From NCBI GenBank assembly GCA_029268045.1, contig JAJUHF010000012.1, positions 1 through 44,698 of the forward strand: a stretch of DNA of 44,698 nt, in the 5' to 3' direction. Below, piece by piece: positions 16,886-27,100 of the stretch. Each line of letters begins with the position of its first letter. The first letter of the stretch is position 1. The DNA is from Anseongella ginsenosidimutans. GTDB taxonomy: Bacteria; Bacteroidota; Bacteroidia; Sphingobacteriales; Sphingobacteriaceae. The position numbers and the translations under genes were made by a program. A model generated the notes under the pieces. It ran no database searches, had not been told where the DNA came from, and saw only the letters and a list, made by a program, of their open reading frames with translations.

Positions 16886-19800
16886 TTAAAATCCGATGTT
16901 CAATCCAAACGAATAAACCTTCTGCTGGAAATAATACCTCGCCCGGTTATTGCTCAGTTCCGGATCCAGGAAATCCACCGCCGAGAAGGTGATCAGGTTC
17001 TGCCCTGAAACGTAAACCCGCAAAGATCCGATACCCGTGGCGCTCAAGGCCTTTTGTGGAATGGCATACCCTAACTCCAGTGATTTCAGGCGCAGGTAAC
17101 TTCCGTCACGGACCCAAAAGGAGGAGGTCTGGGAATTGTTTGTCGTAGGGGAAGGGGTTACCCGGGGATAGCGCGCATCGGGGTTATCCGGACGCCAGTA
17201 ATCGAGGTGCTCCTGGAAGGCCTTTGCCCCATTGAAAAACGGCAGGGCGGCTTCGTTCGCCAGATAAATGCTGCTGCTTCCCGCTCCTTGCCAGAGCATG
17301 TTCAGCCCGATTCCTTTCCAGGAGAGCTCGGTAACCAGCCCGTAAATGATCTGCGGGATCAGGGGCTTTCCGATCACCACTTCGTCCTCGGGCGTTATCC
17401 GCCCGTCGCCGTTCATGTCCGCGTATTTGATATCTCCGGGCCGAACGTCGCCGAATTGGGTTGCCCACCCTTCGATTTCCTCTTCCGACTGGAAATACCC
17501 GAGGGCCTTATAGCCAAAACGGGTTTCATACGCCCTGCCTGTCCGGCGCCGGTTCGGATTATTGAAGGTGGCCTCGTTTTCAAAGGTCTGAATCAGCTTA
17601 TTTTTCGCATAGGTGAAGTTAAAGGCCGCGTTCAGGTGAATGCCGGATGGGAAGCGGTGACTGGTGCGCAGGGAAAGATCTATTCCGCGGTTTTCCATGA
17701 TACCGGCATTGATCTGGGAAATACCGATTCCATATTCCAGGGGAACGGTTTCCGCCGGATACAACAGCATGTCGGATCGCTTCTCATAGAAAACATCGGC
17801 TTCCAATCCGAATTTTCCGTTCCAGAGCGATGCTTCCAACCCGATATCGGTTTTGCGCGCAGTTTCCCAGGTAATATGGGGGTTGGCCTCGGCCCGTTCA
17901 AATACACCCTGTACCTGATAGTATTGCGGCCCCCCGAAAACATAGCTGTTGGCGACTCCGTACGAACTCAGGTATTGGAAAGCGCTGCCTGCCAGGTTTC
18001 CCGATTTTCCGTACGAGCCTCGGATCTTCAGGTTGTCCAGCCAGGAATAGCGATCCTTTAGGAAAGGTTCCTCCGAAATACGCCAGCCGAGGGAAAGGGC
18101 GGGGAAAAAATCAAATCGTTTCCCAGGAGCAAAATAATAATGTCCGTCGTAGCGGCTGGAGAATTCAAACAGGTACTTACCGTCATAATCGTAAGCCACC
18201 CTGCTGACCAGGCCAATCTGTTTGCTTTCGGTGGAAATCCCTTCGTTATCGAAATCCACCTTATTGGAACTACCCAACGACAATTCGTCCAAATCTACCG
18301 CGAAATTCAGCCGGGAGGCGCCCAGCCTGTTCCAGTCGCCGTTGCGTTTTTCGATCACTCCGAGGACGTTTACCGCGTGTTTTCCGAATGTTTGCTGGTA
18401 GGTCAGGTATCCCTGCAGGGTAATGACCTGGTCCTGACTGAATTGTTCGGCAAGGGAGGGCGCCGTGACACCACCCTGAACCGGTTCAAATTCATCCTCG
18501 CTATCCAGTGCATAATAGGTATATGGGGTCTGCCAATGCTTGTTGAAGGAAAAAGCCTTGTCAAATGCAGCAACCCCCTTGATTGAAAGCCCTTCCAGAA
18601 ACGGCAATTCCTGCTGGATACTAAGCTGCGAATAAAAGAGGTTCTCCTGTTGACGGTTGTATCCGCTGTGGTAAATCTGCGGAAGCAACTCGTGTCCGGG
18701 AAGCCCGTTGCTGTACTGCAATTGAGCCGGTAGCAGGGGCGGTTGCTTGGTGATTACCGTGTAAATACCCGTTCCTGAAGTGGAACCCGGATCCTTCTTT
18801 TGCTCAAATGTACCCTTGATATCCAACGAAATGGTTGTGGTGGGGGTCGCGTCCACGTCCACGTTGCTGGCCAGGTTATACCTCGAATAATTGATGGTGC
18901 TGACCCCTCCTTCCTGGTAAAGAAAGCCAAGGGAACTGAAGAAGCGGACCCGTTCAGACCCGCCCGTAAAGGAGAGATCGTGCCGGGTCATGGGGGCTTC
19001 GAAATTAATTACTTCCCGCACCCAATCGTGATCCGGAAAATGATCCGGGTCGGTTCCATCCCGGTATTTCTGCAGTTCCTCTTCACTGTAGGTAGGCGGT
19101 TGGCCTACGTTTTCATTTGCGGCATTCAGCAAGCGGGCAAAATCATAGGCATTGAGATAATCCGGAAAACGGGTGGGACGCTGAATGCCATACCACCCGT
19201 TGTAATTGACTGAAACTTGGCCGGCGGCACCCCGCTTGGTCGTAATAAGGATCACGCCGTTGGCCCCTGCCAGCCCATAGGGAGCAATGGCAGCGGCGTC
19301 TTTCAAAACGGTGACACTTTCAATTTCCGCCGGATTCAACTGGGTAATATCCCGCGGGATCCCGTCAACCACGGTAAGGGCAGCCGCGTTCCGCCCTTCG
19401 GCGATTGTTCCGATTCCCCGCACGCGGAGTGTTGTCGCGTCGCTTCCCGGCTCCCCGCTTTCTTGGAATGCCAAAATCCCGGGAATCCGGCCGGCGATGC
19501 TGTTATTGATATTGGCCACGGGCGAATGGGTCAGTTCTTCTCCATCAAGGGCCGAAATAGCCGAGGTCGTGGAGGATTTCCGTTGCGTCCCGTACCCCAC
19601 CACAACCACTTCATCGAGTGATTCCAGGTCTGCTTCCAGGGCGACATCGACCTCGCGACGTCCATTCAGGGGAACCTCCTGCTCCCTGTAGCCTATAAAA
19701 GAGATCAGCAGGATTGCATCGGCCGGCACATTTTCAAGGCGGTAAAAACCATCCGGTCCGCTGGAGGTCCCGTTGGAGGTGCCTTGGACCAGTACGCTAA

Positions 19801-20302
19801 CGCCGGGTAAGGGATCGCCGGAACCGGCATCGGTAATCCGGCCGGTAACGACCTGTTCCTGAAAGGAGAGCAAGCGTAGCGGATCCCCTGTTGATACTCC
19901 CCGCCTTCCGATATCCGGAATGGGAGTAAGCGAACCGTCGCGATCCCTTTCTTTCCGGATGATGTATTGCTTGCCGCCCACCTTCTCATAGACCAGGTGC
20001 AGCGGAGAAAGTAATTTCTTAAGCGAAGTGGCCAAATTTCCGTCCTGAAACGTATGCAGGACCCCGGTACTCACGGTCTTCGTCCGGATCAGTTCACTGT
20101 TATAATTGAACCGGACCCGGTAGCGTTTGCCCAGGGCATCGAGCACCTCGCTCAGGGACACGTGTGTTCCACTTTCCGTCTGATCCCCGGATCCCGGGAA
20201 ATTCGCTGCCGAGATCAGGTCCTGCGCCGCGGTGCTGGCTGTTAAACAGGTATGAAAAGGAATTGCTAAAAGAACTCCGTAGATAACAAATTTACATTTC
20301 AT
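16886..20302 (-). CDS. SusC/RagA TonB-dependent transducer with STN domain, pair 2
   Basis: This 1138-residue protein has a signal peptide (to about 26), then an STN domain at about 47-116 (VSLSEVLDALGKRYRVRFNY to KQYIIRKE), a regulatory-like domain at 151-224, VVVVGYGTQ at 232-240, the plug to about 365, and a barrel ending FGLNIGF. The STN domain is the periplasmic part that signals ligand binding to a FecR anti-sigma factor, and the FecR gene lies 10 bases upstream. This makes it a transporter and a transducer together. Confidence 0.95.
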   Translation of the reverse strand: MKCKFVIYGVLLAIPFHTCLTASTAAQDLISAANFPGSGDQTESGTHVSLSEVLDALGKRYRVRFNYNSELIRTKTVSTGVLHTFQDGNLATSLKKLLSPLHLVYEKVGGKQYIIRKERDRDGSLTPIPDIGRRGVSTGDPLRLLSFQEQVVTGRITDAGSGDPLPGVSVLVQGTSNGTSSGPDGFYRLENVPADAILLISFIGYREQEVPLNGRREVDVALEADLESLDEVVVVGYGTQRKSSTTSAISALDGEELTHSPVANINNSIAGRIPGILAFQESGEPGSDATTLRVRGIGTIAEGRNAAALTVVDGIPRDITQLNPAEIESVTVLKDAAAIAPYGLAGANGVILITTKRGAAGQVSVNYNGWYGIQRPTRFPDYLNAYDFARLLNAANENVGQPPTYSEEELQKYRDGTDPDHFPDHDWVREVINFEAPMTRHDLSFTGGSERVRFFSSLGFLYQEGGVSTINYSRYNLASNVDVDATPTTTISLDIKGTFEQKKDPGSTSGTGIYTVITKQPPLLPAQLQYSNGLPGHELLPQIYHSGYNRQQENLFYSQLSIQQELPFLEGLSIKGVAAFDKAFSFNKHWQTPYTYYALDSEDEFEPVQGGVTAPSLAEQFSQDQVITLQGYLTYQQTFGKHAVNVLGVIEKRNGDWNRLGASRLNFAVDLDELSLGSSNKVDFDNEGISTESKQIGLVSRVAYDYDGKYLFEFSSRYDGHYYFAPGKRFDFFPALSLGWRISEEPFLKDRYSWLDNLKIRGSYGKSGNLAGSAFQYLSSYGVANSYVFGGPQYYQVQGVFERAEANPHITWETARKTDIGLEASLWNGKFGLEADVFYEKRSDMLLYPAETVPLEYGIGISQINAGIMENRGIDLSLRTSHRFPSGIHLNAAFNFTYAKNKLIQTFENEATFNNPNRRRTGRAYETRFGYKALGYFQSEEEIEGWATQFGDVRPGDIKYADMNGDGRITPEDEVVIGKPLIPQIIYGLVTELSWKGIGLNMLWQGAGSSSIYLANEAALPFFNGAKAFQEHLDYWRPDNPDARYPRVTPSPTTNNSQTSSFWVRDGSYLRLKSLELGYAIPQKALSATGIGSLRVYVSGQNLITFSAVDFLDPELSNNRARYYFQQKVYSFGLNIGF

Positions 20303-20312
20303 GATTCGTTAT

Positions 20313-21344
20313 TTATAGTGGCTCCGATTCGTCAGGGCGAATGCGGATTACACGTTCTGATTTTGAAATGGACAATCCGAAGGATTTTTCCAGCGTTTCC
20401 AGTAACATCTCCAGGTCATCCGCTGGACTGGATCCGGTGAACCGCAGGGCGGCCGGATCAATGGACTCGAAATGAACCTGGTAGCCGAACAGGTGCGCGA
20501 TGGTCTGGGCAACTTCTTCCAACGGCGTTTCTTCAAAGATCAGGAGGTTCTGTTTCCAGGAAGAATACCTGACCGTATCTACCTGGCTTCTGGACAGGGA
20601 TGCCTCCCGCGGTTTGTATTCCACCATTTCACCCGGTTTTATCAGCAACTCTTCCGGCAGCGCGTTCCCGTGCTGAAGTTTTACCCGGACGCTGCCTTTG
20701 TTCAGCACCACGCTGGTGCCTTCGGAACGATCCTTCACGTTGAACTCGGTTCCCAGCACTTCAACCGAAAATTTGTCGGAGGTATGCACAGTGAATTTTT
20801 TGGCGCTGTCATGGGCTACCCTGAAAAATGCTTCCCCATCCAGCCATACCTCCCGTATACCCGCTGAAAAGCGGACCTGAATGGACGAATTGGCGTTCAA
20901 TGTCACGCGGGTGCCGTCTTTCAGCTCCAGGTGCTTGATTTCGGCATTGCCAGTATCAAATTTGTGCCGACCGCTGCGGTTGAGGGACTGATACAAAAGG
21001 GTGGATATCACGATTAGTAACACGGTGGCTGCCGCGGCGACGATCCGGCCGGCCGAGGTTCCGGGAAGACGTCGGATCACGCCCCGCTTTCCCCGCTCGG
21101 AACGAAGCGGAGGTTTTGCCGCCGCGATTTCTTCCTGCAGTTTTTGGAACACCCTTGTCGAAGCAGCGGGGTCCATTTTATCTAAATCTGGATACGCTTC
21201 ACGGAATTCCTCCACGGTGGGGAGAATTGTTTCGTCATCGGCCTCCTGAAGGTATGCGATCAGCGTCTCTATTTCATCCGGCGAGCAACGGCCCGCCATG
21301 AAACGGGAAAACAACTCGTTGATATAGGAGGGTTCGTGCAACAT
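20313..21344 (-). CDS. FecR-family anti-sigma factor (pair 2)
   Basis: This 343-residue inner-membrane protein has a cytoplasmic N-terminus (1-100) that should hold the ECF sigma factor, one membrane helix at 101-118, a periplasmic FecR domain with the EVWLDGEAFF motif near 165-174, and a C-terminal DUF4974-type domain that should meet the SusC STN domain. The LGTEF site at 197-201 has the Gly-Thr pair where related anti-sigma factors self-cleave. The order sigma, FecR, SusC, SusD is textbook for this control system. Confidence 0.93.
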   Translation of the reverse strand: MLHEPSYINELFSRFMAGRCSPDEIETLIAYLQEADDETILPTVEEFREAYPDLDKMDPAASTRVFQKLQEEIAAAKPPLRSERGKRGVIRRLPGTSAGRIVAAAATVLLIVISTLLYQSLNRSGRHKFDTGNAEIKHLELKDGTRVTLNANSSIQVRFSAGIREVWLDGEAFFRVAHDSAKKFTVHTSDKFSVEVLGTEFNVKDRSEGTSVVLNKGSVRVKLQHGNALPEELLIKPGEMVEYKPREASLSRSQVDTVRYSSWKQNLLIFEETPLEEVAQTIAHLFGYQVHFESIDPAALRFTGSSPADDLEMLLETLEKSFGLSISKSERVIRIRPDESEPL

Positions 21345-21432
21345 GGGCTCTGCATTTTACCCTATCTACAATCAAAGCAGACCGAGGGACGATCCCCGGC
21401 TCCGATTTTTTTTTGAAAAGCCTGCTTTGCTG

Positions 21433-22026
21433 TCAAACGGAAAAAGGGGAATAACCCAGCACAATCAGCATGGGCATGGCCATGTCACCATGGGAGCGAA
21501 GGTATTCTTTGATCGTCTGGGTCGCTTTGACAATCTGGTCTTTGACGGTGTTGGGCGATATTCCCAGCTTCTCGGCTATTTCCTGGTGGGAAAGTCCTTC
21601 CTTTCTACTCATTCGGAAGATCAGCTGCCTGCGGGGAGGCAGGCAGGAAATGGCGTTTTCTTTGGCCAGCTGAAGCTCGGACAGGATGAGATGTTCATCC
21701 GCACCTGGTTCCCAGGCCGGATAGTTGTAAAAGATATGCGTTTTCAACCGCTCGTCGTAAACGGCTCTTTTGAGAATATTGAACACGTAATTCCGCGCGA
21801 TCCGAAAGAGATATCCCTGAATGGGTCTGCCGGGATCCAATTTTTCGCGATTCAGCCACAGTCTGAGAAACGTTTCCTGGACGGCTTCCTCTGCCAGGTC
21901 CCGGCTCCGCGTAACCTTCAAGGCATAGGAATACAATACATCTTTATGCCGGTCAAAAAGATGGCTGAAGGCTTTCGCGTCTCCGTTCCTGATCGCTATG
22001 GTTAACTTGTTTTCCTGGGGATCCAT
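21433..22026 (-). CDS. ECF sigma factor, Bacteroides-expansion type (pair 2)
   Basis: This 197-residue sigma factor has region 2 (LFDRHKDVLYSYALKVTRSR, then AEEAVQETFLRLW) and region 4 with the helix-turn-helix LSHQEIAEKLGISPNTVKDQ. I prefer the ATG at 22026, which has GAAGGTG just upstream; an in-frame ATG at 22068 adds 14 residues without family likeness. It ends in a hydrophobic tail (MAMPMLIVLGY). It should direct transcription of the SusCD-sulfatase operon when released by the FecR gene 88 bases downstream. Confidence 0.9.
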   Translation of the reverse strand: MDPQENKLTIAIRNGDAKAFSHLFDRHKDVLYSYALKVTRSRDLAEEAVQETFLRLWLNREKLDPGRPIQGYLFRIARNYVFNILKRAVYDERLKTHIFYNYPAWEPGADEHLILSELQLAKENAISCLPPRRQLIFRMSRKEGLSHQEIAEKLGISPNTVKDQIVKATQTIKEYLRSHGDMAMPMLIVLGYSPFSV

Positions 22027-22088
22027 CACCTTCGGTTTGATGCAAAAATCATCATCCGGGATGAGCACACTGTTAAACCAGTATTAAA

Positions 22089-22119
22089 TAAAATTAGAGC
22101 AATTTTTTGAAAATTTCAA
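22089..22119 (-). promoter_or_regulatory. Probable promoter of the sigma/FecR/SusCD pair 2 operon
   Basis: On the minus strand TTG (22117-22119), a 20-base spacer and TAATTTTA (22089-22096) match the Bacteroidota consensus at all but the last base. The start point would be near 22082. Confidence 0.4.
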
Positions 22120-22136
22120 TTCCAGGACGGAACTGT

Positions 22137-22174
22137 GAAAAACAGAAGGCGGCTCCTTTCGGGATACCGCCTTC
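22137..22174 (-). terminator. Rho-independent terminator after SusCD pair 3
   Basis: GAAGGCGG (22145-22152) and CCGCCTTC (22167-22174) form a perfect 8 bp stem with a 14-base loop. On the minus strand TGTTTTTC follows. It lies 54 bases beyond the SusD stop at 22228 and insulates the two sigma-controlled operons. Confidence 0.8.
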
Positions 22175-22227
22175 GGTCGATCAAAGGAAAATGTTCCGTT
22201 TGATACGATTGGGGATGAGTTGTGTGA

Positions 22228-24129
22228 TTACTCGTAACCCGGGTTTTGCACCAGGGCACTGTTTCGGTTTACTTCATCCCGGCTGAAGGGACGGAAGTAC
22301 ATTTTGTCCACCCAAGTACGATTCTCAAAGTCGGTATTGATTACCGGGGTATAGGTGTATTCATACACCGTTTTGTCATGACGGTAGGGCTGTGACATTT
22401 GCTGTCCCGGCTTGAACTTGCCGGAAATGGTAATGTAGGTCATGTCCCGGCCCAGGGTTTCCTCAGCGATCATCCACCGCCGGGTGTCGTGGTAACGTTG
22501 CTCTTCGAATGCCATTTCGATCCGGCGTTCCTGACGATAGCGCTCGCGCAGATCGGCCTGGCTTGTTTCCGTGACCGCAGGCATGCCGGCCCGGAATCGG
22601 ATCCGGTTCAACCAGAGCGTGGCTTCGCTCAATTGGTTCAGTTCAATGCAGGCTTCCACGTAATTGAATACGGCCTCGGTATAGCGGAAGAATGGCCAGG
22701 GGATGACCTGGCGGTCGCTCGCGTCAATAATCGCCGGATCGGGATCGATGAACTTCCGCATGTAATAACCCGTACGGGTCCCGTTCCAGTCCTCGATCGA
22801 GCTGAAACGGGTGTCCAGTCCCCAGTGGGTAGTCTTTCCGTTCGGACCGATGATGTCGTAGCTTCCGGTCTGGATCTGGTTGGCGGGATCCACGTTCCCC
22901 GATACCAAATCGCGGGGTTTCCAGGGCGCGCCGTCGTAGAGAATGCTGGCGTAGAACCGCGGGTCCCGGCCTTCGTAAGGGTTGGCCTTATGCGTGGGGT
23001 TGGACCAGCTGAAGGGTGTCCCGTCGGCCATTTCATAATCGTCAACCAGCAGGCCAAGCGGTGTATTTCCAGCCCAGTTATGGTATCCGTTCGGACCGTT
23101 GCTCCTGCCCAGACGGGCGCCCCATTCATCGCCTTTCTCCGGTGAGAAATGACGGGCGAACAGCAACTCAACCGCTGCCGCGGGATCGGCGTTCTCGGCC
23201 GCGCTTTCCCCGCCCATGGCAATGGAGAAATAATTATTCTGCCCTTCCTCCGGCGTGGCGGGACTGCTCAGATCGAGTTTGTATCCGCCTCCGGCAGCGT
23301 CCATCACCGCCTTGGCGGCATCGCGCGCAGCGGTCCACCGGGCTGTCCGGTCACCGCCCGTATAGCCGAGAAACTCCGGGTTCCCGTACTGTGCAATCAA
23401 AGACGATTTACTGCTGGCCACCGGAATATGGTGCAGGTCGCTGGCAGCGTATAACAGGATACGTGATTTCAGCGCAAGCGCTGCCAGGGCGGTAGCTCTG
23501 CCTTTGGCCATGCTGCGGCCTTCCAGCTGCAAGGCCGCGCTATCGCAGTCATCCACGATGAAGTCCACGCATTCTTCGAAGGTGTTCCTTGCCGCGGAAT
23601 AGTCTTCGTCCAGGGAATACACTTTCGTGATCAGCGGAATGCTTCCGTAGTAACGAAGGAGCTGGTGATAGAAATAGCCACGCAGGAAATAAGCTTCTCC
23701 CAGCAAGCGGGCTTTCAGTTCTTCATCCGCGATCTCGTTGCGGTCCGGAGCGCTCAGGTTTTCAATCACGATATTGCAGGCCCGGATTCGGTTGTACATA
23801 TTGTTCCAATCGTAGGTCTCATCCACCCAGCCTAGGTTGCTTGGGCTTAGGTCGCCTTGATTGACCACATTGATATTCCTTCCGGCGTGGGTGAAAACCG
23901 TCTCGTCAGAAAGGGAAGAAAGCATTTGTTCGAAAAAGCCCCCTTGGCCCAAACCATTGTAGATCTCGGTCACAAAGGCCTCAGCGGCGGGTCCGTCCTT
24001 CCACACCAAATCCCCGGATATCTGGTCAAGGGGCTCCCGGTCCAGGAAGTCCGTGCTGCAGGAAGCCAACAGCCCGGCGGCTCCCACGACAAACAGCATA
24101 TATTTTATTGAACGATTCATTTTTTTCAT
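22228..24129 (-). CDS. SusD/RagB lipoprotein, pair 3
   Basis: At 633 residues this is the largest SusD of the window (lipid cysteine 24 in GLLASC; a start three codons later is also possible). Visible family elements are DFLDREPLDQISGDLVW after the cysteine, LRGYFYHQLLRYYGSIPLI, FFRYTEAVFNYVEACIELNQ, RQERRIEMAFEEQRYHDTRRW and the ending LVQNPGYE. It starts nine bases after its SusC and is the last gene of its operon; no enzyme follows before the terminator. Confidence 0.94.
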   Translation of the reverse strand: MKKMNRSIKYMLFVVGAAGLLASCSTDFLDREPLDQISGDLVWKDGPAAEAFVTEIYNGLGQGGFFEQMLSSLSDETVFTHAGRNINVVNQGDLSPSNLGWVDETYDWNNMYNRIRACNIVIENLSAPDRNEIADEELKARLLGEAYFLRGYFYHQLLRYYGSIPLITKVYSLDEDYSAARNTFEECVDFIVDDCDSAALQLEGRSMAKGRATALAALALKSRILLYAASDLHHIPVASSKSSLIAQYGNPEFLGYTGGDRTARWTAARDAAKAVMDAAGGGYKLDLSSPATPEEGQNNYFSIAMGGESAAENADPAAAVELLFARHFSPEKGDEWGARLGRSNGPNGYHNWAGNTPLGLLVDDYEMADGTPFSWSNPTHKANPYEGRDPRFYASILYDGAPWKPRDLVSGNVDPANQIQTGSYDIIGPNGKTTHWGLDTRFSSIEDWNGTRTGYYMRKFIDPDPAIIDASDRQVIPWPFFRYTEAVFNYVEACIELNQLSEATLWLNRIRFRAGMPAVTETSQADLRERYRQERRIEMAFEEQRYHDTRRWMIAEETLGRDMTYITISGKFKPGQQMSQPYRHDKTVYEYTYTPVINTDFENRTWVDKMYFRPFSRDEVNRNSALVQNPGYE

Positions 24130-24138
24130 GATTAGGGG

Positions 24139-27100
24139 TTAAAACGATACGTTTATGCCTGCATTGATGATCCGCGCCTGCGGATAATATTGACCGCTGC
24201 TGTTGGTGGATTCGGGATCCCAGACTTTGATTTCATCCCAGGTAGCCAGGTTCAAACCACTGAGATAAATCCGCAGGTTGCTGATACTCCAGCGATCGGT
24301 CAGGTTTGCAGGCAGGGTGTATCCGATCTCCACGTTTTTCAGGCGCAGGTAATCGTTTTTCCGGGCCCAGTAGGTATTTTCTCCGGCGATTGAGAAATTG
24401 GTGTAATACGTATTTCCCCGGTTGGCCAGGCGCGGGTCCACGCTGCTGGGGTTATCGATGGTCCACCGGTGATCATAAGACCACTTCAGGTAGTTGCCAA
24501 TGTCTCCCGATTCGGTAAGGCCCACAAACTGCAGGGCCCCGGTGGCTCCCTGGAACAACACGGACAGGTCGAAATTGCGGTATTGCAGGTTGATGTTCAG
24601 CCCGCCGGTAAAGGTGGGCACATTGGTCTGATCCATCCGGACCATATCGTCCCCGTCTATTTTTCCATCGTTGTTCACGTCCTTGAACTTCATGTCGCCC
24701 GGGCGGAGTGTTCCCGAGATGGCGCTGTAATCAATCGTGTTGGCATCAATATCGGCCTGATCGCGGAATACCCCATCGTACTGGTATAACAGGAACGCGT
24801 TGATGGGACGTCCCGTGGTCCGCTGCCACTCGGGGGCACCCGGCGTTTCGTCCCAGAACTCGATCTTGCTTTTGGCATACCCTCCATTCACACTGACATT
24901 GTAATAGAAATCGCCTTTTTGATCGCCGTAACCCAGCTGGAACTCCCACCCACGGTTGTTCACTTCACCCAGGTTCACCGGCGGCAGCTTATCCACGATG
25001 CCGCTGCTGCCCGGGATGGATCCGCCTCGGGTGATCAGGATCTCGGTCCGGTTGTTATTGAAGTATTCAAACTCCAGATTCAGCTTGTAGTCCAGGAAAG
25101 AGGCTTCCAGACCGAGGTTCATGTTATTGGCTACTTCCCAACCGAAATTCAAATTGGCAACGTTACTTTCCGACAGGGACTGGGTAACCTGATCGGCAAT
25201 GATGTAACTTCCATAGCCCATGCTGGCAAGGTATTGATATTCAGCCAGCGTACTGCTTCCGGGCAGGTAGGCTTCGGCCCCCATCTGTCCCCAGGAACCT
25301 CTGATTTTCAGGTTATCCACGAAGGTGATATTGTCTTTCCAGAACGGCTCTTCCGAAATTCTCCAGCCCAAGGTAATGCCCGGGAAAAAGCCGAATCGCT
25401 GATCGGGAGGAAAGATGTAGGAACCATCCACCCGCCAGAGGAATTCGGCCAGGTATTTTTCCTTGTAGTTGTAGCCCACCCGTCCAAAGTAGCTCAGGCG
25501 CGCCCGCTGGAATAGACCATATGGATCCCCGTTGTCCACGCCGATATTTTGTTCGCTATTGCCGCCCACCGACAGTTGATCGATCAGACTGGAAATAAAA
25601 TACCGGCGGAAAGCCCAGAAATTATCGTGATCCACTTCTTCCCGCTGCACACCGGCCAAAAGATTGAATGTATGATCGCCGATTACCCGGTCGTAAGTCA
25701 CCATTCCGGTCAGGTTCACGGCCAGTTCGCTCGCGGCCCACTCCCGTAGCCTCGGGTCGGTGAATGGGGAACGGACTTCGCCTCGAAGGGCCGGGCTTAC
25801 GCCATCGTCTTCAAAGGTGTTTCCGTCCCAGTAATAAAGTGTCCAGGGCTTTTCCCAACGCTTCCTCCGTCCGGAGAACTTATCGATGGCTGCCTGACCG
25901 GTAATTTTTAAGCCGTCCACCCCCGGAATGGTAATGTCAACCTGTCCGTTGGTCTGGAAGTAATCCCTTTTGTCGCGATCGTATCCGGTGAGATCGGTCG
26001 TGATCACGTAGGGGTTCTGTCCGTATTCAATGTCCGGCCCCGGGAGACCGTTTGGCCAGACTTCGATCTCAGTAGGCTTGCCGCGCATGATCATCCGGAA
26101 AATGTCGCCGGCCCCCAGGGTGGGGAAGTGACGGTATTCCTCCCGCGCATTGACGCCGATCCGGGCGCTGATGAAATCGGTGATCTTCGCATCGAGATTC
26201 AAACGCAGGTCGTATTGTTTATACCCGGTGGCCGATTCCCGGTAATACCCGTCCTGGTTCTGATAGCCCAGGGACGCCAGGTATTTGACATTATCGGTTC
26301 CGCCGCTGATCTGCAGGTTGTGCTGCTGCTGGGGCGCCCAATCCCTTAACGTGGTACCAAACCAATCTGTATTGGGATAACGCAGGGGATCGGATCCGTC
26401 CCGGAATTTCTGCAGTTCGTCCGGTGAATAAATCGCACCCAGCTCGCCGCCGTCGTTCCGTTGATAAACCTCACCCGCATTAAAGGCGGTCCATGCCGCC
26501 TGCCATTCCTCCGAAGGAAGGTTGTCGAAGATCTGAAGTTCGTTGCGGATGGTTGCATATTCAGGGGCATTGGACATTTTCGGCACCCGGGTTGGTTGTT
26601 GCAGGCCGTAGCTGAAATCGTAACTGAGCTGCGGCTTTCCGCTTTGTCCCCGTTTGGTAGTAACCAGGATGACCCCATTGGCTGCCCGGGAACCGTAAAT
26701 CGCCGCCGAGGCATCTTTAAGAATGGAAATATTCTCCACATCGGCCGGATTGATCCGGGCTAGTCCGCCGGCCCGGTTGGGAACCCCGTCGATAACCACC
26801 AGGGCATCGCTGTTTCCCAGGGAGTTCACTCCGCGGATCCGGATGGTGGAATTGTCATATCCCGGTTCCCCCGATGATTGCATGGCGGTTACGCCAGGAA
26901 GCCGCCCTACCAGGGTATTGGTCAGGTTCACCGTGGGCGACTTGGTTAAATCCTCTCCTTCCACGGTCGCGACCGCGCCGGAAACAACCGCTTTTTTCTG
27001 GGTGCCGTAACCCACCACAACCACCTCGTCCAGTTGCTGCGCGTCCTGCTGCAATGTGATGCTCATCGCCCCACCCATGCTTACCGGTACTTCCTGCGTG

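Noticed and set aside
21373-21429. CAAAGCAG/CTGCTTTG stem with a T9 run between sigma and FecR of pair 2
   Set aside because: The T-run suits only a plus-strand terminator, but no plus-strand gene leads into it; the arms are far apart and may be chance.
21610-21660. GCCTGC/GCAGGC hairpin within the pair 2 sigma gene
   Set aside because: It is explained by the codons of a Cys-Leu-Pro-Pro-Arg-Arg stretch and has no T-run.
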